From NCBI GenBank assembly GCA_947179155.2, contig OX359267.1, positions 40,716,292-40,780,291 on the forward strand: a stretch of 64,000 nt of DNA, read 5' to 3'. A program made the translations under genes and the position numbers. The notes below the pieces were generated by a model. It saw only the letters and a program-made list of their open reading frames with translations. It had not been told where the DNA came from and did no database searches. Origin of the DNA: Hedera helix (lineage: Eukaryota > Streptophyta > Magnoliopsida > Apiales > Araliaceae). Positions 10,901 to 22,388 of the stretch are shown here, piece by piece; the stretch's first letter is position 1, and every line of letters starts with the position of its first letter.

Positions 10901-13900
10901 TGTAATGTCCTAGAATTTCCACGTCATTATTAATTAAATTATTAATTTAATTTCCAACGAGTTAGTTTTACGAGATTATTTAAATCTTTTTATGTGATTA
11001 ATTAATTACGTAATTAAATGATTATGTGATTAATTACTAGAATTAATTAAAGGGGGTCATTAATATGTTATTAAATTAGTGAACAAACCCTAAAGTTTTA
11101 ATATCAAAATAATTGATAAGTTTCCTATTAATTAAATATTTAATTAAATTGAATATAATGAGTTAATTAAATATAATAAATTAATTAATATGATTATTAA
11201 TTAATGTAAATAATGTGAAATATTAATAATAATATTTATTAGTCCATTTAGTAATTTAATACTAATGGGTTAGAATATTTAATTATTTGTTCAATCTAAT
11301 TATTTATTCAACCATGGATTGAATAATTAATGTGTAAATTATTAAATTAGCCCAACATGGGTCAATTAGTAGCCCAAGTGGAGAATAATAAAATTTGACA
11401 AATTAGTAGCTCAAACAATTTAATAGGAGCCCAATTGGTATTTTAAATAAAGCTCAAAGCTTGAGCCCACTTGAAATTTAATTGTTTAAACTATTATTTA
11501 ATTAAAAAAGTGACTTAGGACAATTATTTTGGGACAAATGACACACATCAGCCGACCATGTGGGAGAAGAGAGAGAAAAATGATATTTTGTTTTTATTTT
11601 TCATTTATTTATTTAATGGATTGCTTGTTTTATTTTTTCAAGTCCAATGACCATCCCTCTTTTCACCTAATGTGTCATTTAGCCCATTCCTTGTGATAGC
11701 TTGTGTAAGTATCCTTGCTACCCTCTTTATGGCAATTTTAATAGATATAGATTTTATATCTATCCAAATTGTAAGTATACTTACAATTTAGGAATTTATG
11801 TTGGTCATTTCTTCTTCTTCCACTTTGCAAGCTAGAGAGCATTTGAGAGTGTAGAAAAATATTTTGGGAGCAAAATTATCAAGAGAAAGAGTTCTTGGTT
11901 CATGTCATCTTCTTTCACCACCTATTTTGGAAGAAAAAGGAAGATAGCCATTAAATCAAGTTAATGGTTATTCTAAATCTAATTTTTGTTTTAAATTAAA
12001 TAAACTAACATGTGTGTATAAATATATTAATATAGTTAATAATGTGTAGTGGTAATATTTATGCCATGCTTGAGTTAATATGCTTGGTTTGTATTTTGGT
12101 ATCATTTATATGTTAAAAACATGTGTTTAATAGTGTGTAAACAAGTTTTGGAATTTATGTCCAAAAATATTTTTATAAAACTTAGGTTTGATGTTTTAAT
12201 ATTATAGAACATTAAATCATGAGAAAAACAAAGTTTGAATCACTCAAAATGAAATTATATACAAAAAGTTATGATTTGTGGTAGTTTATGTGATATAAAA
12301 TTTTTTATAAAAAAAGAATGATATTAAATCATGAAAAATTAAATTCTCATGTTATAAATTGATATTAGGTGTTTGGTAATTTTTTTTGGATTTTTATTGA
12401 GGATTTAAAGATTACTTGATGGTATATTTTTATTTAAAATGGGTATTGTCGGAACACTGTTCACGTTCTGCAAAGGGAAAAAAAATTAAAGGGTTTCCGC
12501 GCAATGCGCGCAAGCACTATTCACTGTCGGACGCGGAACCAAACGGCGTCGTTTGGCGAGAATGAAAATTTCATCCGCGCGTTATGCGCAGAAGCTGTCA
12601 CCGGCTTTTCAAAAACGACACCGTTTTGGTCCATGGTGCCATTAAGCGCGCAATGCGCTGGAGTAAGTTTCCGGAGAAATTACGATACTGCCCCTCCGTG
12701 TTTTTTTCGGCAAAATTACTATTTTGCCCTCGGATCAGTTTTCAACTTATTTACAGAAATGTCATTCGGGTTAAATTTAAATATTTAAAAACTAATTTAA
12801 AATTATAACAAATATAATAATAATACAAAAATGATTTTGGGGAGGATATTTTTCATTAAGTTTAATATTTAAATATTTTAAATATTATTCTAGTTAGCCA
12901 AATCATGGTTAAGTTAAATAAATTTATTAGTTATTTATTATTTAAAATGTTAATAATAAATAAAGGTGATAAATTAGCAATTATTATTTAATTACTATTC
13001 AATAATAATTAAAGAGAGATAAAAATTTATAAATTAATTATTTATTATTTAAATATTATTAAATCATAAATAAGGATAATTAAGTAAATAATTATTATTT
13101 AATTAGCATTAAATAACGATTCATGGAAATTAAGTTATTAGATTAATAATTTATTATTTAATTCAAATAATAAATAAGGATGAATTGATTATTATTTAAA
13201 CTGAAATAATAATTAAAATTAATTAAATAATTAATTATTATTTAATCGACATTAAATAATAATTAAAGAGGATTAAAGTTAGTAAACTATTATTTAATTT
13301 TCTTAAATTAAATAATAGGAAAGGTTAATTACTTAGTTAATTATTAGTTGATTAATATTAAATTAAAGAATGATAAAATTAAATCAATAGTTATTTATTA
13401 TTTAATTATTATTAAATAATAAGTAAGTACAATTAGTTATTATTTATTTTAGGCAATAACTAGAGTGAATTAATTAATTTCTATTTAATCAAGATTAAAT
13501 AGTAATTAAATAGAGATTGAGTTAATAAAATAAATTTAATTTAATTATACTTTAATTAAACAATTGTAATGGGTTGTTTAAGGGTGTATTAAGTGTCCAA
13601 CACTTAAAAAAAATATTTTCTAACTTATTAAATTATTAACCTAAAATGATTAAGGGTTTATAATGTTAATAATATTATTTTGACTTATGTAAATTATGTG
13701 TTAGTACTTATATGATAAATAAGTACCTTAGTGAGCGTATAGTTGTGCAAATACGTCGTACTAATTATTAGATCAACTTTATTAATGTTAGGTTTTTCAA
13801 AGCCAGTTAGTTAAAGCTAGACATTTATTGTAGCTGAGCAGACAGGCAAGTTATTTATCTCTAAACTCATTTCATTGAGCAAATTATTTATCTAAGCTTG

Positions 13901-14794
13901 AACTGTTATTTCCAAGCATGCTTTGAGTTGTTTAATTACTTTACAATTATTCCACATCGATATTATTGTTATTCGCACTTATTGCACTTGATATCGTACA
14001 GTCATTGACTTGTACTTAATTATTGTTCTATTGTTTAAAGAACTGTTCAAAGTAGGTCTAAGCCGTTGTTCGGCTAGACATTTATGTTAAAGATTTTAAA
14101 AGCTATCCAAATCATTGAAGATGCGGATTCTTAGACTATTATGAACACCCCTTTATTATAGGGGAGTACCCTGTATCTAATATCAGGTACAAAAATACGG
14201 AAATTAAATGTTATGCATACACATATTGTACTGAGACTGATCCCCTCGGGTACATATTTCTGGTAGTAACCATTGGGTCAACCTGCTATTGACTCCAGTG
14301 GATATTTACAGTTCATAGTCTATTTGACTATCCTAATTTTAAAAGCAAATTATTATTCCTGCTTATGTTATTCACATTATGGAATTGTTCAGCTATTCCC
14401 TTTCATTCATGATATATTGTTTCTTGTTGTTATTTAAATTTGTTGAGCAAACTAGTTGCTCACTCTTACTATATCATGAAACCTTATTGCAGTGCAACCC
14501 GAGACTTCGGGAAAGAACAAGGGTAAAGGAAAGATGAAGTAATAGACTTCGAGATGCAGCCTTGTAGTTAATTAAATTAATTGTTATGTAATATAAACCC
14601 TAAGTACTTTATTAAGGGTATTTGTGTACTTTTGTGTAAGGTTATCGTATTTTGGGACTAGTAACACATTTTGAATGAACAACATATGTTTATTATTCCG
14701 CATTTAGTTATTGTATGTTGTTTAGAGGTGAATGTTTGTATTGGATCGTGATGACCGGATCCGAGTATTTGGAACCCGAATTTGGGGCGTCATA
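10901..14794 (+). repeat. 3' LTR of element 1
   Basis: About 3.9 kb, starting TGTAATGTCC after the purine tract. It ends GGGGCGTCATA, where the partner copy has GGGGCATCACA. It keeps the uninterrupted site of the solo LTR (11826-11830) and a block (about 13618-14185) absent from the 5' copy. Its last 100 bp are clearly similar to the ends of elements 2 and 3 (ATTTGGGGGCGTCACA-type), so the three belong to one broad group. Confidence 0.92.
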
Positions 14795-15990
14795 TCTTCC
14801 TCCTTATGTGACGCCCCCAAATCTGGGCCCACACAGCCCAAACTTGAGTCGTCAAAATACTACAACAAAATTATTACAACAAAACACAACGTACAACAAT
14901 ACAGTGTATAATAATACACAACTAAGTCTTCACTATTATTGCCACACTATTTTACAAAACGTGAAGACTATGATAACTATTCCTCGAACCCTCACTCCAT
15001 TCCCCGGCTAGACCCTGTTATGTTTTCATCTCCTGTTGAAAAACAATGGAACAAAAAAAAGGGTGAGCTCAAATAGCCCAGTAAAGAATATCATGACTAA
15101 GATAATGACGAATAAATTATCATTAGTCTTCAACAGTTGAGTTCTTGATAGAATACAATAGACTACAAGGTTTATATCAAAAACTGCAGTTAAATTCTTA
15201 AACAACGTTCAGATTAATAATAGCAGCGGAATGAGTAATCTATTAGAAGAATAATGCAGACTATAATGTCCACTCGGTTCTCTTTTTAGGAAAAACATCA
15301 TCAACTTTTATCATCTGAAATATCATTAGTCAAGATAATACAAATTCACAGTTCCTGATCATAATCATGCACATCAACAGTTCATCTTTGTACTACGGGC
15401 CAAAGATATTCAATATAGCACCAACGGTCATGATTATACCAGATTCAGCCTTTGGTCATAATCATACCAAACAACAGTTCATCTTTGCACTACGGGCCAA
15501 AGAGAACATTCACCACGTGCCATAAAAGACACCGAACAGATGTATCGCCTTTAACCTATTATATCGCCTTTAAGTTATCATCTGTTCAACAAATATATCA
15601 CATCTGTGCCCCCGGCCACAGATATTCACAACAGCTTGATTTTTGGATGATTAGAATGATATAAATGATGAACAGAAGAAATAGGATAACAATAAGTATC
15701 GGAAGTTTACTTTGTACAGATTCAAATAATGTCCAAATTGTCAACATGATGTGGAGTGAAATTCAAGATCCACAGTTCAGAATAACGGTTACAATTCAAT
15801 AGAAAGGTTCACGTAAATAGGAAGGTTCAGTTGAAATAATGAAGTTCAACTATTATGGAACATATAATATTTTCAGGAATTATAGAAGCAATAGTTCCAT
15901 AATAAATTTCGATTTAGGAGTATGAAAGAAAATAATATCCCTTACCGTAGCAGGTTTGATTAACAAAAGGTGAAGGAAATTAATACAAAG

Positions 15991-16262
15991 GGTTATTCAC
16001 CAACAGGCGGCAATCCGCTCCGTAAGGTTATTCCCACAATTTAATAGAATTTGAGTACAAAGAGTTATTCACCAAACAGGCGGCAATCCGCTCCGTAAGG
16101 TTATTCCCACAATTTAATAGAATTTGAGTACAAAGAGTTATTCACCAAACAGGCGGCAATCCGCTCCGTAAGGTTATTCTCAGAGATTAATAATGAATGA
16201 ATACGAAAGGTTATTCACCAACAGGCGGCAATCCGCTCCGTAAGGTTATTCCCACAATTTAA
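15991..16262. repeat. Four-copy tandem array (about 72 bp) in the element 2 LTR; second copy at 23573-23844
   Basis: Each unit carries TTATTCACCAA(A)CAGGCGG followed by CAATCCGCTCCGTAAGGTTA, starting near 15991, 16062, 16136 and 16209. GCGGCAATCCGC gives a 4-bp stem (GCGG/CCGC). The array lies upstream-side of the sense TATA box, where LTR enhancers commonly sit, and is identical in both LTRs as far as I compared. Confidence 0.9.
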
Positions 16263-16864
16263 TACATGGAAATAAAATGCACGTCTTATGAGTAAGGAAG
16301 AAACAATATTATTATCGAGAATCAAATAATGATAATCCCTTACCATAGTATGTTTGAATAATGGAAGATGAAAAAGATGGTATCCCTTACCGTAACACGT
16401 GACTGGATATTGATTTAAATGAGGTTGATTAACTTGAACAGTACACGTATACTTATAGATCTTCACAAATACTCAAGATGACTTAAGCACACTTAGAGAG
16501 AACTTTCACAAGAAGTATTTAGAGAGAGAAAGAAAGAACAAGTAAGGAAGTTTATGAAAAATCCTTAAGTTAAGGCTTCTATTTATAGCCAAAAATCTTA
16601 TCATTCATTTAATCTAAACCATTCATTTAAAGATCATCTTTTAATCTACACCATCCATTTCAAATATTATATTATCTTTAATCTACACCATTCATTTCAT
16701 ATCACCTAATAATCACCTAACTTTATATTATAAACAAATAACTTTATCAATTCAATTATTATGACTAATTGTTATAAATACAGTATAGTTAGCTCTTAGA
16801 TATCAAGTCAATAAATTAATGAAATACAACTGTTTAAATAACATCATAATAGAGATAACAATAA

Positions 16865-17110
16865 TGTAAAATAAAGCATACGTTACTGTGTAATGACAAT
16901 TATTGATTCAATAATGTGAATTACTGTGCATATGTTACTGTGACAATTATTAGGTTCAATAATTTTAAAAACAGTGCAACAACAATTATTGACTCAATGA
17001 TATAAAATACAGTGTAATGACAATTATTAAATCAATAATGCAAAATACTGTGTAACAACAATTATTGAATTGATAATATAAAATATTATGCAGTGACAAT
17101 TATCGATGAA
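16865..17110. repeat. Degenerate tandem repeat (about 60 bp) in the element 2 LTR; second copy near 24447-24692
   Basis: Four to five diverged units combine TACTGTGTAATGACAATTAT with an inverted ATTGATTCAATAAT-like core (for example ATTATTGATTCAATAAT, a dyad). The units differ by substitutions and small indels. Confidence 0.7.
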
Positions 17111-17542
17111 ATGATGCGTAACAGTTACGGTGTCAATTATCAGACCAAAAATATGAGACACTATGCAATACCGTGTGTTACTGTAGAGTACCGAGTGCTA
17201 CAGAAAATACCAATAACTACCGTATGCTACTATTCTTTTATCACCGGTATTTTAACAGTTCCGTTGACTATTTTTATTTAAAAAGGTTATTTCTGTCGTT
17301 TTCTATATCCGACAAATATTCCGTTGTGGGGTCCACCAATAATTTGTTATTTCGGCGCCGTCGGACCAAACGAATATTCCCCGACCAAACGAATATTCCC
17401 CAACAAAGCGAATATTGTCCGACAAAATAAAATTTGCACATAACATCCTTAACTTTTAACTTTATCGATTTAACCACTTACTGTTTAAAAAAATATCTAT
17501 ATGAAGAAAAATTAAATTTTGTATTTCATAAAATTCGGGGTC

Positions 17543-20500
17543 TTACAACCTCCCCTCCTTATGAAATTTCGTCCCCGAAATTGACGTACCTGACATATCG
17601 AAGAGGTAAGGATACTTAGATTTCATCTCAGATTCTAGCTCCCAGGTCATTTCCTCAGTATCTTGGTTCCTCCATAAAACCTTAACTTGAGGTATAACCT
17701 TTGAGCGTAGGATCTGCTCCTTCTTATCCAGGATCTTAACAGGTACCTCCTCGTATGTTAAATCCTCTGCTATAACGTCTGCTTCTAACTCAATGACGTG
17801 GTTTGGGTCCTTCACATATTTACGTAACATAGATATGTGAAAAACGTTATGGATGCGAGACATACTTGGTGGTAGGGCTAGTCTGTAGGCTACGGTTCCT
17901 ATTCGATCTAGGATTTCAAATGGGCCAATAAATCGAGGGTTAAGCTTTCCTCTCTTTCCGAATCTCGTAACCCTTTTCCATGGAGAAACACGTAAGAATA
18001 CATGATCTCCGACGTTGAAACTTTCGTCTCTCCGATGAAGATCAGCATAACTCTTTTGTCGTTCTTGTGCGGTCTGTATTCGTTGTCGGATCATTTGGAT
18101 CTTTTCGGTCGTCAAGCGTACCAACTCGGGTCCCAACAATTTTGCTTCTCCTACCTCATTCCAACATATTGGAGAGCGACACTTCCTTCCATACAATGCC
18201 TCGAATGGAGCCATGCCTATGCTTGCTTGGTAACTGTTGTTGTAAGAAAATTCCACCAACGGCAAGTACTTATCCCAACTTCCTTTGAAGTCTAATACAC
18301 AAAGTCTCAAAAGATCTTCGAGGGTCTGGATCGTCCTTTCCGATTGTCCGTCCGTTTGAGGATGGTATGCAGAACTAAAACGTAGTTCAGTGCCCATAGC
18401 TTTTTGTAGACTGATCCAAAAGCGTGAAGTGAATCTAGGATCTCGATCAGAAACTATGGAAACTGGCATGCCATGCAATCTCACGATCTCATTTATGTAC
18501 ATACCGGCAAGACGTTCAAGTGAAAAGTTTTCTCGTATAGGCAAGAAATGAGCAGATTTGGTCAATCTATCTACGATCACCCAAATTGCATCTAAGCCTT
18601 GAGAAACTTTTGGAAGACCCGTCACGAAATCCATATTGATGTGTTCCCACTTCCATTCGGGAACTTCAAGTGATTGTAATGGACCTTTAGGAACTTGATG
18701 TTCTGCCTTGACACGTTGACAAGTTAGGCACCTTGAGATAAACTCCGCAATCTCTCTTTTCATATTGTTCCACCAAAATGTATGTCGAAGATCTCGATAC
18801 ATCTTGGTACCTCCTGGGTGGATTGCAAACGGCGTGTTGTGTGCCTCCATCATGATTTTATGCTTTAATTCAGGATCGTTAGGAACACAGAGTCGAGAGT
18901 TGACTCGAAGTATTCCTTTCTCGTCGATTCTTGCTTCGGGAATGGCACCTTCTTGTACTTTCTTTATCATTTTTATCAGTTCCGGATCGGTAGCTTGAGC
19001 AGCTTTAATTTTATCGATTAAAGTTGGTTCTACTCGCACGTGAGCAATCTTCGAGCGGGTCCCTGATGTCTTTAGCTCTATCTCCATCTTTTGCAAGTCG
19101 TACAAAATACACTTTTGTGTTGTCAGCAGTGCACTTGTACTTGCATAAGATTTTCTGCTCAAAGCGTCAGCTACAACGTTCGCCTTTCCCGGGTGATACT
19201 GGATTGTGTGGTCATAATCCTTTAACAGCTCAAGCCAACGTCGTTGTCGCATGTTGAGTTCCTTCTGGGTGAAGAAATACTTGAGACTTTTATGATCCGT
19301 ATAGATATCCACTTTTTCTCCGTACAAGTAGTGTCTCCAGATCTTCAACGCGAAAACGACTGCTGCCAACTCTAGATCATGAGTAGGATAATTTTTCTCA
19401 TAATCTTTGAGTTGTCGAGAGGCGTAGGCTATAACCTTTCCATGTTGCATAAGGACACAGCCTAGACCTTTGCCAGAAGCATCGCTGTAGATAACAAATT
19501 CTCCTGATCCTGATGGTATGGTCAGAACAGGAGCTGAAACCAGTCTCTTCTTGAGTTCTTGGAAACTTTTCTCGCATTCCTCGCTCCATATGAATTTTGT
19601 GCTTTTCCGAGTAAGCTGCGTTAATGGAGTGGCGATTCGAGAAAATCCTTCTACGAATCTCCGATAATAACCAGCTAGACCCAGAAAACTTCGGACTTCG
19701 GTTACTGTTTTGGGTTGTTCCCAATTTAGTACCGTTTCAATCTTCGCAGGATCGACTGATATTCCTTGACTAGAAATCACATGCCCAAGAAACGCGACCT
19801 CCTCAAGCCAGAACTCACATTTCTTCAACTTGGCATATAATTTGTTTTCACGGAGCTTTTGTAGTATCAATCTCAGGTGTTGTTCATGATCCTCGCGACT
19901 CTTGGAGTATATGAGGATGTCATCAATAAAGACAACCACAAAATGATCCAAATGTTCCTTGAATATCCGGTTCATCATGTCCATGAAAGCTGCAGGAGCA
20001 TTAGTTAGTCCAAAAGGCATGACTAAGAACTCATAATGCCCATAACGAGTTCTGAAAGCAGTCTTTGGAATGTCCTCAGCTTTAACCTTTAACTGATGAT
20101 ATCCAGAACGGAGATCAATCTTTGAGAAATGTTGAGCGCCTTGCAATTGATCAAACATGTCATCAATCCGAGGTAACGGGTACCTGTTCTTGATGGTGAC
20201 ATGGTTCAATTCTCGGTAGTCAATGCACAATCTCATACTCCCGTCTTTCTTCTTCACAAATAGAACAGGAGCACCCCAAGGTGATGCACTCGGACGAATG
20301 AAACCGGTATCCAACAATTCCTGTAGTTCGACTTTTAACTCTTGAAGTTCAATGGGAGCCATTCGGTAGGGAGCTTTGGAAATGGGCTTGGTACCGGGTT
20401 CAAGATCAATATAAAAATCAATTTCACGGTTTGGGGGTAAGCCAGGAAGTTCTTCAGGAAAAACGTCAGGAAACTCATTAACAATGGGAATATCATTTAA

Positions 20501-22189
20501 GTTTGACGTATTTTTGTTCAAATCAGTGACATGAGCTAAAAAGGCTTGACATCCGTTTTTCAATAAACGAATGGCTTTATGGCTAGAAATAACAGTTATA
20601 GATTTCAATGGTTTAGTTGCTTGAATTTGCATGACAGGTTGATTAGGAATATGAAAACTAATAATCTTATGAAAACAATCAATTTTAGCATGATGGGTAG
20701 TCAACCAATCAATTCCTAAAATCACATCAAATTCACGCATCTCCAAAGAAATAAGGTCAACAGATAATGTGAGGTTGTTGATTTGAACTAGGCAAGATTT
20801 ATAGACAGTAGATGTAATGGTCATTTCTCCTAATGGGGTTTCAACTGATAAGTCAAAGTCCAAGTTTTCAGGAGTTAAGTTTAAACGCTGAGCACATGCA
20901 GGTGAGATAAAAGAATGGGTAGAGCCAGTATCTAACAAAGCGTAGACTTCACGAGAATTTATGAATAGCTTACCGGTTATCACCTCGTTCGAGTTTCGCG
21001 CCATTTGGGATGTCACAACAAAAGCTCTCCCTTGAACTACAGATTTTCCTTTATCCGCGCTAGCTTTTGGTATCATCATTGCAGCTGGACTTGATTTTGT
21101 GGCAGGACAAAACCGCGCAAGATGACCCTCTTTCCCACAACTGTAGCATTTTTTAGACTGCAGAGTACAGTTTGGGCTGATGTGACCTTCCTGACCACAC
21201 CTATAGCATCTCACTGGTGGTCGATCTTCTCCCCTTGAAACTGGGGTCGGTGCTGGTGTTGGTACTGGTGCTGGTGCCCTTCCATAATTATTATGGAATC
21301 TCTTTCTTTTGAAATTGTTCCCACTGGATTCTCCTCTTCTGTTATTTGATGTGGAATTACCACCGAAGTGTTGGTTACCTACTCGATGGTTCTCGTTCCT
21401 GTGGTTGTTGTCACTCCTTTCTCTATGCTGATCATTAACTCTTGGCTGCAATGTTTCATCTGTTTGCTCCACCCTTTGAGCCCTATCCACAACATCTGAA
21501 TACAAACTAAATTTATGAGAGCTAAGTTGTTGACGAATTTTGAATCTCAAACCTCTTAGGAACATCCGACTCATTCGTGCTTCGTCATCCACAAGATGGG
21601 TGGCAAAGCGAGATAATTCGGCAAACTTGGCTTCATATTGGGAGACTGTCATGTTTCCCTGTTCCAGCTTAATGAATTCCACCTCTTTCATATGGCGGAT
21701 GCTTTCTGGGAAATACTTCTCGTTAAACAGTTCTTCGAATTCTGTCCAAGACATTTCGAGTGCTGAAGGTTGGATACGTTTTACCGCTTCCCACCAATGG
21801 TCCGCCTCACCTCGTAACATAAAAGTGGCAAATGGCACCTTCTGATCATCAGCGCATTGTAAGACGTCAAGTATTTTTGTCGTCTGTTTCAGCCATGCCT
21901 CCGCTTTGAGTGGGTCAGGCTTCCCGTGGAATTCAGGTGGTCCTAATTCTTTAAATTGCTTAACAGTGACCATCCTCAAATTACCAGCGTTTCTACCGTT
22001 ATTATTGACTGGATTTCCTCTTGCTTGATTCTGTATGAACTGCATGAAATTCCTAAAGAATCCATCGTTCATCATGTTATCAGGAACATTATTTCCTGAG
22101 TTGGCAGGAGGATTGTTTGGGGCCTCTTGATTCTCGGCTACATTCGCTTCAGGCATTCCATAGTTAACCTCTTGATTTCCAGATGCCAT
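17543..22189 (-). CDS. gag-pol: Intact gag-pol polyprotein of element 2 (1548 aa)
   Basis: A single ORF without stops. The ATG at 22187-22189 has a good plant context (A at -3, G at +4). Domains by residue: gag about 75-240; two CCHC knuckles 328-341 (CYRCGQEGHISPNC) and 348-361 (CYSCGKEGHLARFC); protease DTGS 420-423; RT with FIDD 754-757; RNase H with YSDAS (D903), E940, D965 and D1008; integrase zinc-binding H/H/C1154/C1157; catalytic D1187, D1248 and E1284 (35-residue D-to-E spacing); GPF 1422-1424; chromodomain-like segment about 1477-1531 (ILDKKEQILRSKVIPQVKVL). Chromodomains of this clade are thought to guide integration to particular chromatin. No frameshift separates gag from pol, as is usual for the clade. 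Oddity: the reading runs through the purine tract and ends at TAA 17543-17545 inside the 3' LTR. Confidence 0.97.
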   Translation of the reverse strand: MASGNQEVNYGMPEANVAENQEAPNNPPANSGNNVPDNMMNDGFFRNFMQFIQNQARGNPVNNNGRNAGNLRMVTVKQFKELGPPEFHGKPDPLKAEAWLKQTTKILDVLQCADDQKVPFATFMLRGEADHWWEAVKRIQPSALEMSWTEFEELFNEKYFPESIRHMKEVEFIKLEQGNMTVSQYEAKFAELSRFATHLVDDEARMSRMFLRGLRFKIRQQLSSHKFSLYSDVVDRAQRVEQTDETLQPRVNDQHRERSDNNHRNENHRVGNQHFGGNSTSNNRRGESSGNNFKRKRFHNNYGRAPAPVPTPAPTPVSRGEDRPPVRCYRCGQEGHISPNCTLQSKKCYSCGKEGHLARFCPATKSSPAAMMIPKASADKGKSVVQGRAFVVTSQMARNSNEVITGKLFINSREVYALLDTGSTHSFISPACAQRLNLTPENLDFDLSVETPLGEMTITSTVYKSCLVQINNLTLSVDLISLEMREFDVILGIDWLTTHHAKIDCFHKIISFHIPNQPVMQIQATKPLKSITVISSHKAIRLLKNGCQAFLAHVTDLNKNTSNLNDIPIVNEFPDVFPEELPGLPPNREIDFYIDLEPGTKPISKAPYRMAPIELQELKVELQELLDTGFIRPSASPWGAPVLFVKKKDGSMRLCIDYRELNHVTIKNRYPLPRIDDMFDQLQGAQHFSKIDLRSGYHQLKVKAEDIPKTAFRTRYGHYEFLVMPFGLTNAPAAFMDMMNRIFKEHLDHFVVVFIDDILIYSKSREDHEQHLRLILQKLRENKLYAKLKKCEFWLEEVAFLGHVISSQGISVDPAKIETVLNWEQPKTVTEVRSFLGLAGYYRRFVEGFSRIATPLTQLTRKSTKFIWSEECEKSFQELKKRLVSAPVLTIPSGSGEFVIYSDASGKGLGCVLMQHGKVIAYASRQLKDYEKNYPTHDLELAAVVFALKIWRHYLYGEKVDIYTDHKSLKYFFTQKELNMRQRRWLELLKDYDHTIQYHPGKANVVADALSRKSYASTSALLTTQKCILYDLQKMEIELKTSGTRSKIAHVRVEPTLIDKIKAAQATDPELIKMIKKVQEGAIPEARIDEKGILRVNSRLCVPNDPELKHKIMMEAHNTPFAIHPGGTKMYRDLRHTFWWNNMKREIAEFISRCLTCQRVKAEHQVPKGPLQSLEVPEWKWEHINMDFVTGLPKVSQGLDAIWVIVDRLTKSAHFLPIRENFSLERLAGMYINEIVRLHGMPVSIVSDRDPRFTSRFWISLQKAMGTELRFSSAYHPQTDGQSERTIQTLEDLLRLCVLDFKGSWDKYLPLVEFSYNNSYQASIGMAPFEALYGRKCRSPICWNEVGEAKLLGPELVRLTTEKIQMIRQRIQTAQERQKSYADLHRRDESFNVGDHVFLRVSPWKRVTRFGKRGKLNPRFIGPFEILDRIGTVAYRLALPPSMSRIHNVFHISMLRKYVKDPNHVIELEADVIAEDLTYEEVPVKILDKKEQILRSKVIPQVKVLWRNQDTEEMTWELESEMKSKYPYLFDMSGTSISGTKFHKEGRL
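17549..17560 (-). other. Polypurine tract of element 2
   Basis: On the - strand AAGGAGGGGAGG, followed by T and the LTR start TGTAAG. The tract is also translated as the last codons of the gag-pol ORF (Lys-Glu-Gly-Arg). Confidence 0.93.
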
Positions 22190-22374
22190 ACTAAACTGTG
22201 GTCACAAAATAAATGTTAGTTCAAATAAACTGACTCATCACTTCATGTTCCTACATTTAAATCGACTCATTAGATAATAAAATCTATTTTAGGTAGGACA
22301 CACTAGTGACTGATTCTATTCGTCTCTCCCCTCCTAGTTCTACCCCAGATCGCCATTAAAGACCATATCCCTAA

Positions 22375-22386
22375 GCTCTGATGCCA
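22375..22386 (-). other. Primer-binding site of element 2
   Basis: On the - strand TGGCATCAGAGC, two bases after the 5' LTR end (GTCACA). It differs from the usual initiator-Met tRNA complement TGGTATCAGAGC by one base (C for T), which in RNA would still allow priming with one mismatch. Confidence 0.88.
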
Positions 22387-22388
22387 AC

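Larger units (their letters stand above)
1..14794 (+). mobile_element. Ty3/gypsy LTR retrotransposon, Tekay/Del-like chromovirus (element 1, decayed; 5' end outside window)
   Basis: Order seen: 5' LTR (about the first 458 bp lie before the window, judged by aligning base 1 with base 11359 in the 3' LTR), primer-binding site, a long leader with a broken extra ORF, gag, pol in the order protease-RT-RNase H-integrase-chromodomain, purine tract, 3' LTR. The LTR begins TGTAATGTCC (10901) and ends GGGGCATCACA (4800); the 3' copy has decayed to GCGTCATA, so its last bases are uncertain (14792-14794). The domain order and the chromodomain-like C-terminus point to the Tekay/Del group. Multiple stops, frameshifts and lost catalytic residues mean it cannot move by itself. 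By eye the two LTRs differ by a few percent, so it is older than element 2. The 5' target duplication cannot be checked because that flank is missing. Confidence 0.93.
14807..17547 (-). repeat. 3' LTR of element 2
   Basis: Read on the - strand it starts TGTAAGACCCCGAATTTTAT and ends GATTTGGGGGCGTCACA. It holds a four-copy array of a 72-bp unit (15991-16262), a degenerate 60-bp array (16865-17110), three copies of a GACCAAACGAATATTCCCC-like unit (about 17363-17425) and a TATA box (TATAAATA on -, 16580-16587). The first bases contain the stop codon of gag-pol. Confidence 0.96.

Noticed and set aside
15452..15664. 70-codon frame in the element 2 LTR, repeated at 23034-23246; likewise 17093-17281 / 24675-24863 and neighbours
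   Set aside because: Identical in both LTRs by descent; no domain and no conserved start context.
15991..16262. CRISPR-like look of the regular repeats
   Set aside because: A plant LTR with tandem units whose 'spacers' are the same sequence; no cas genes, and this is not a prokaryotic genome.
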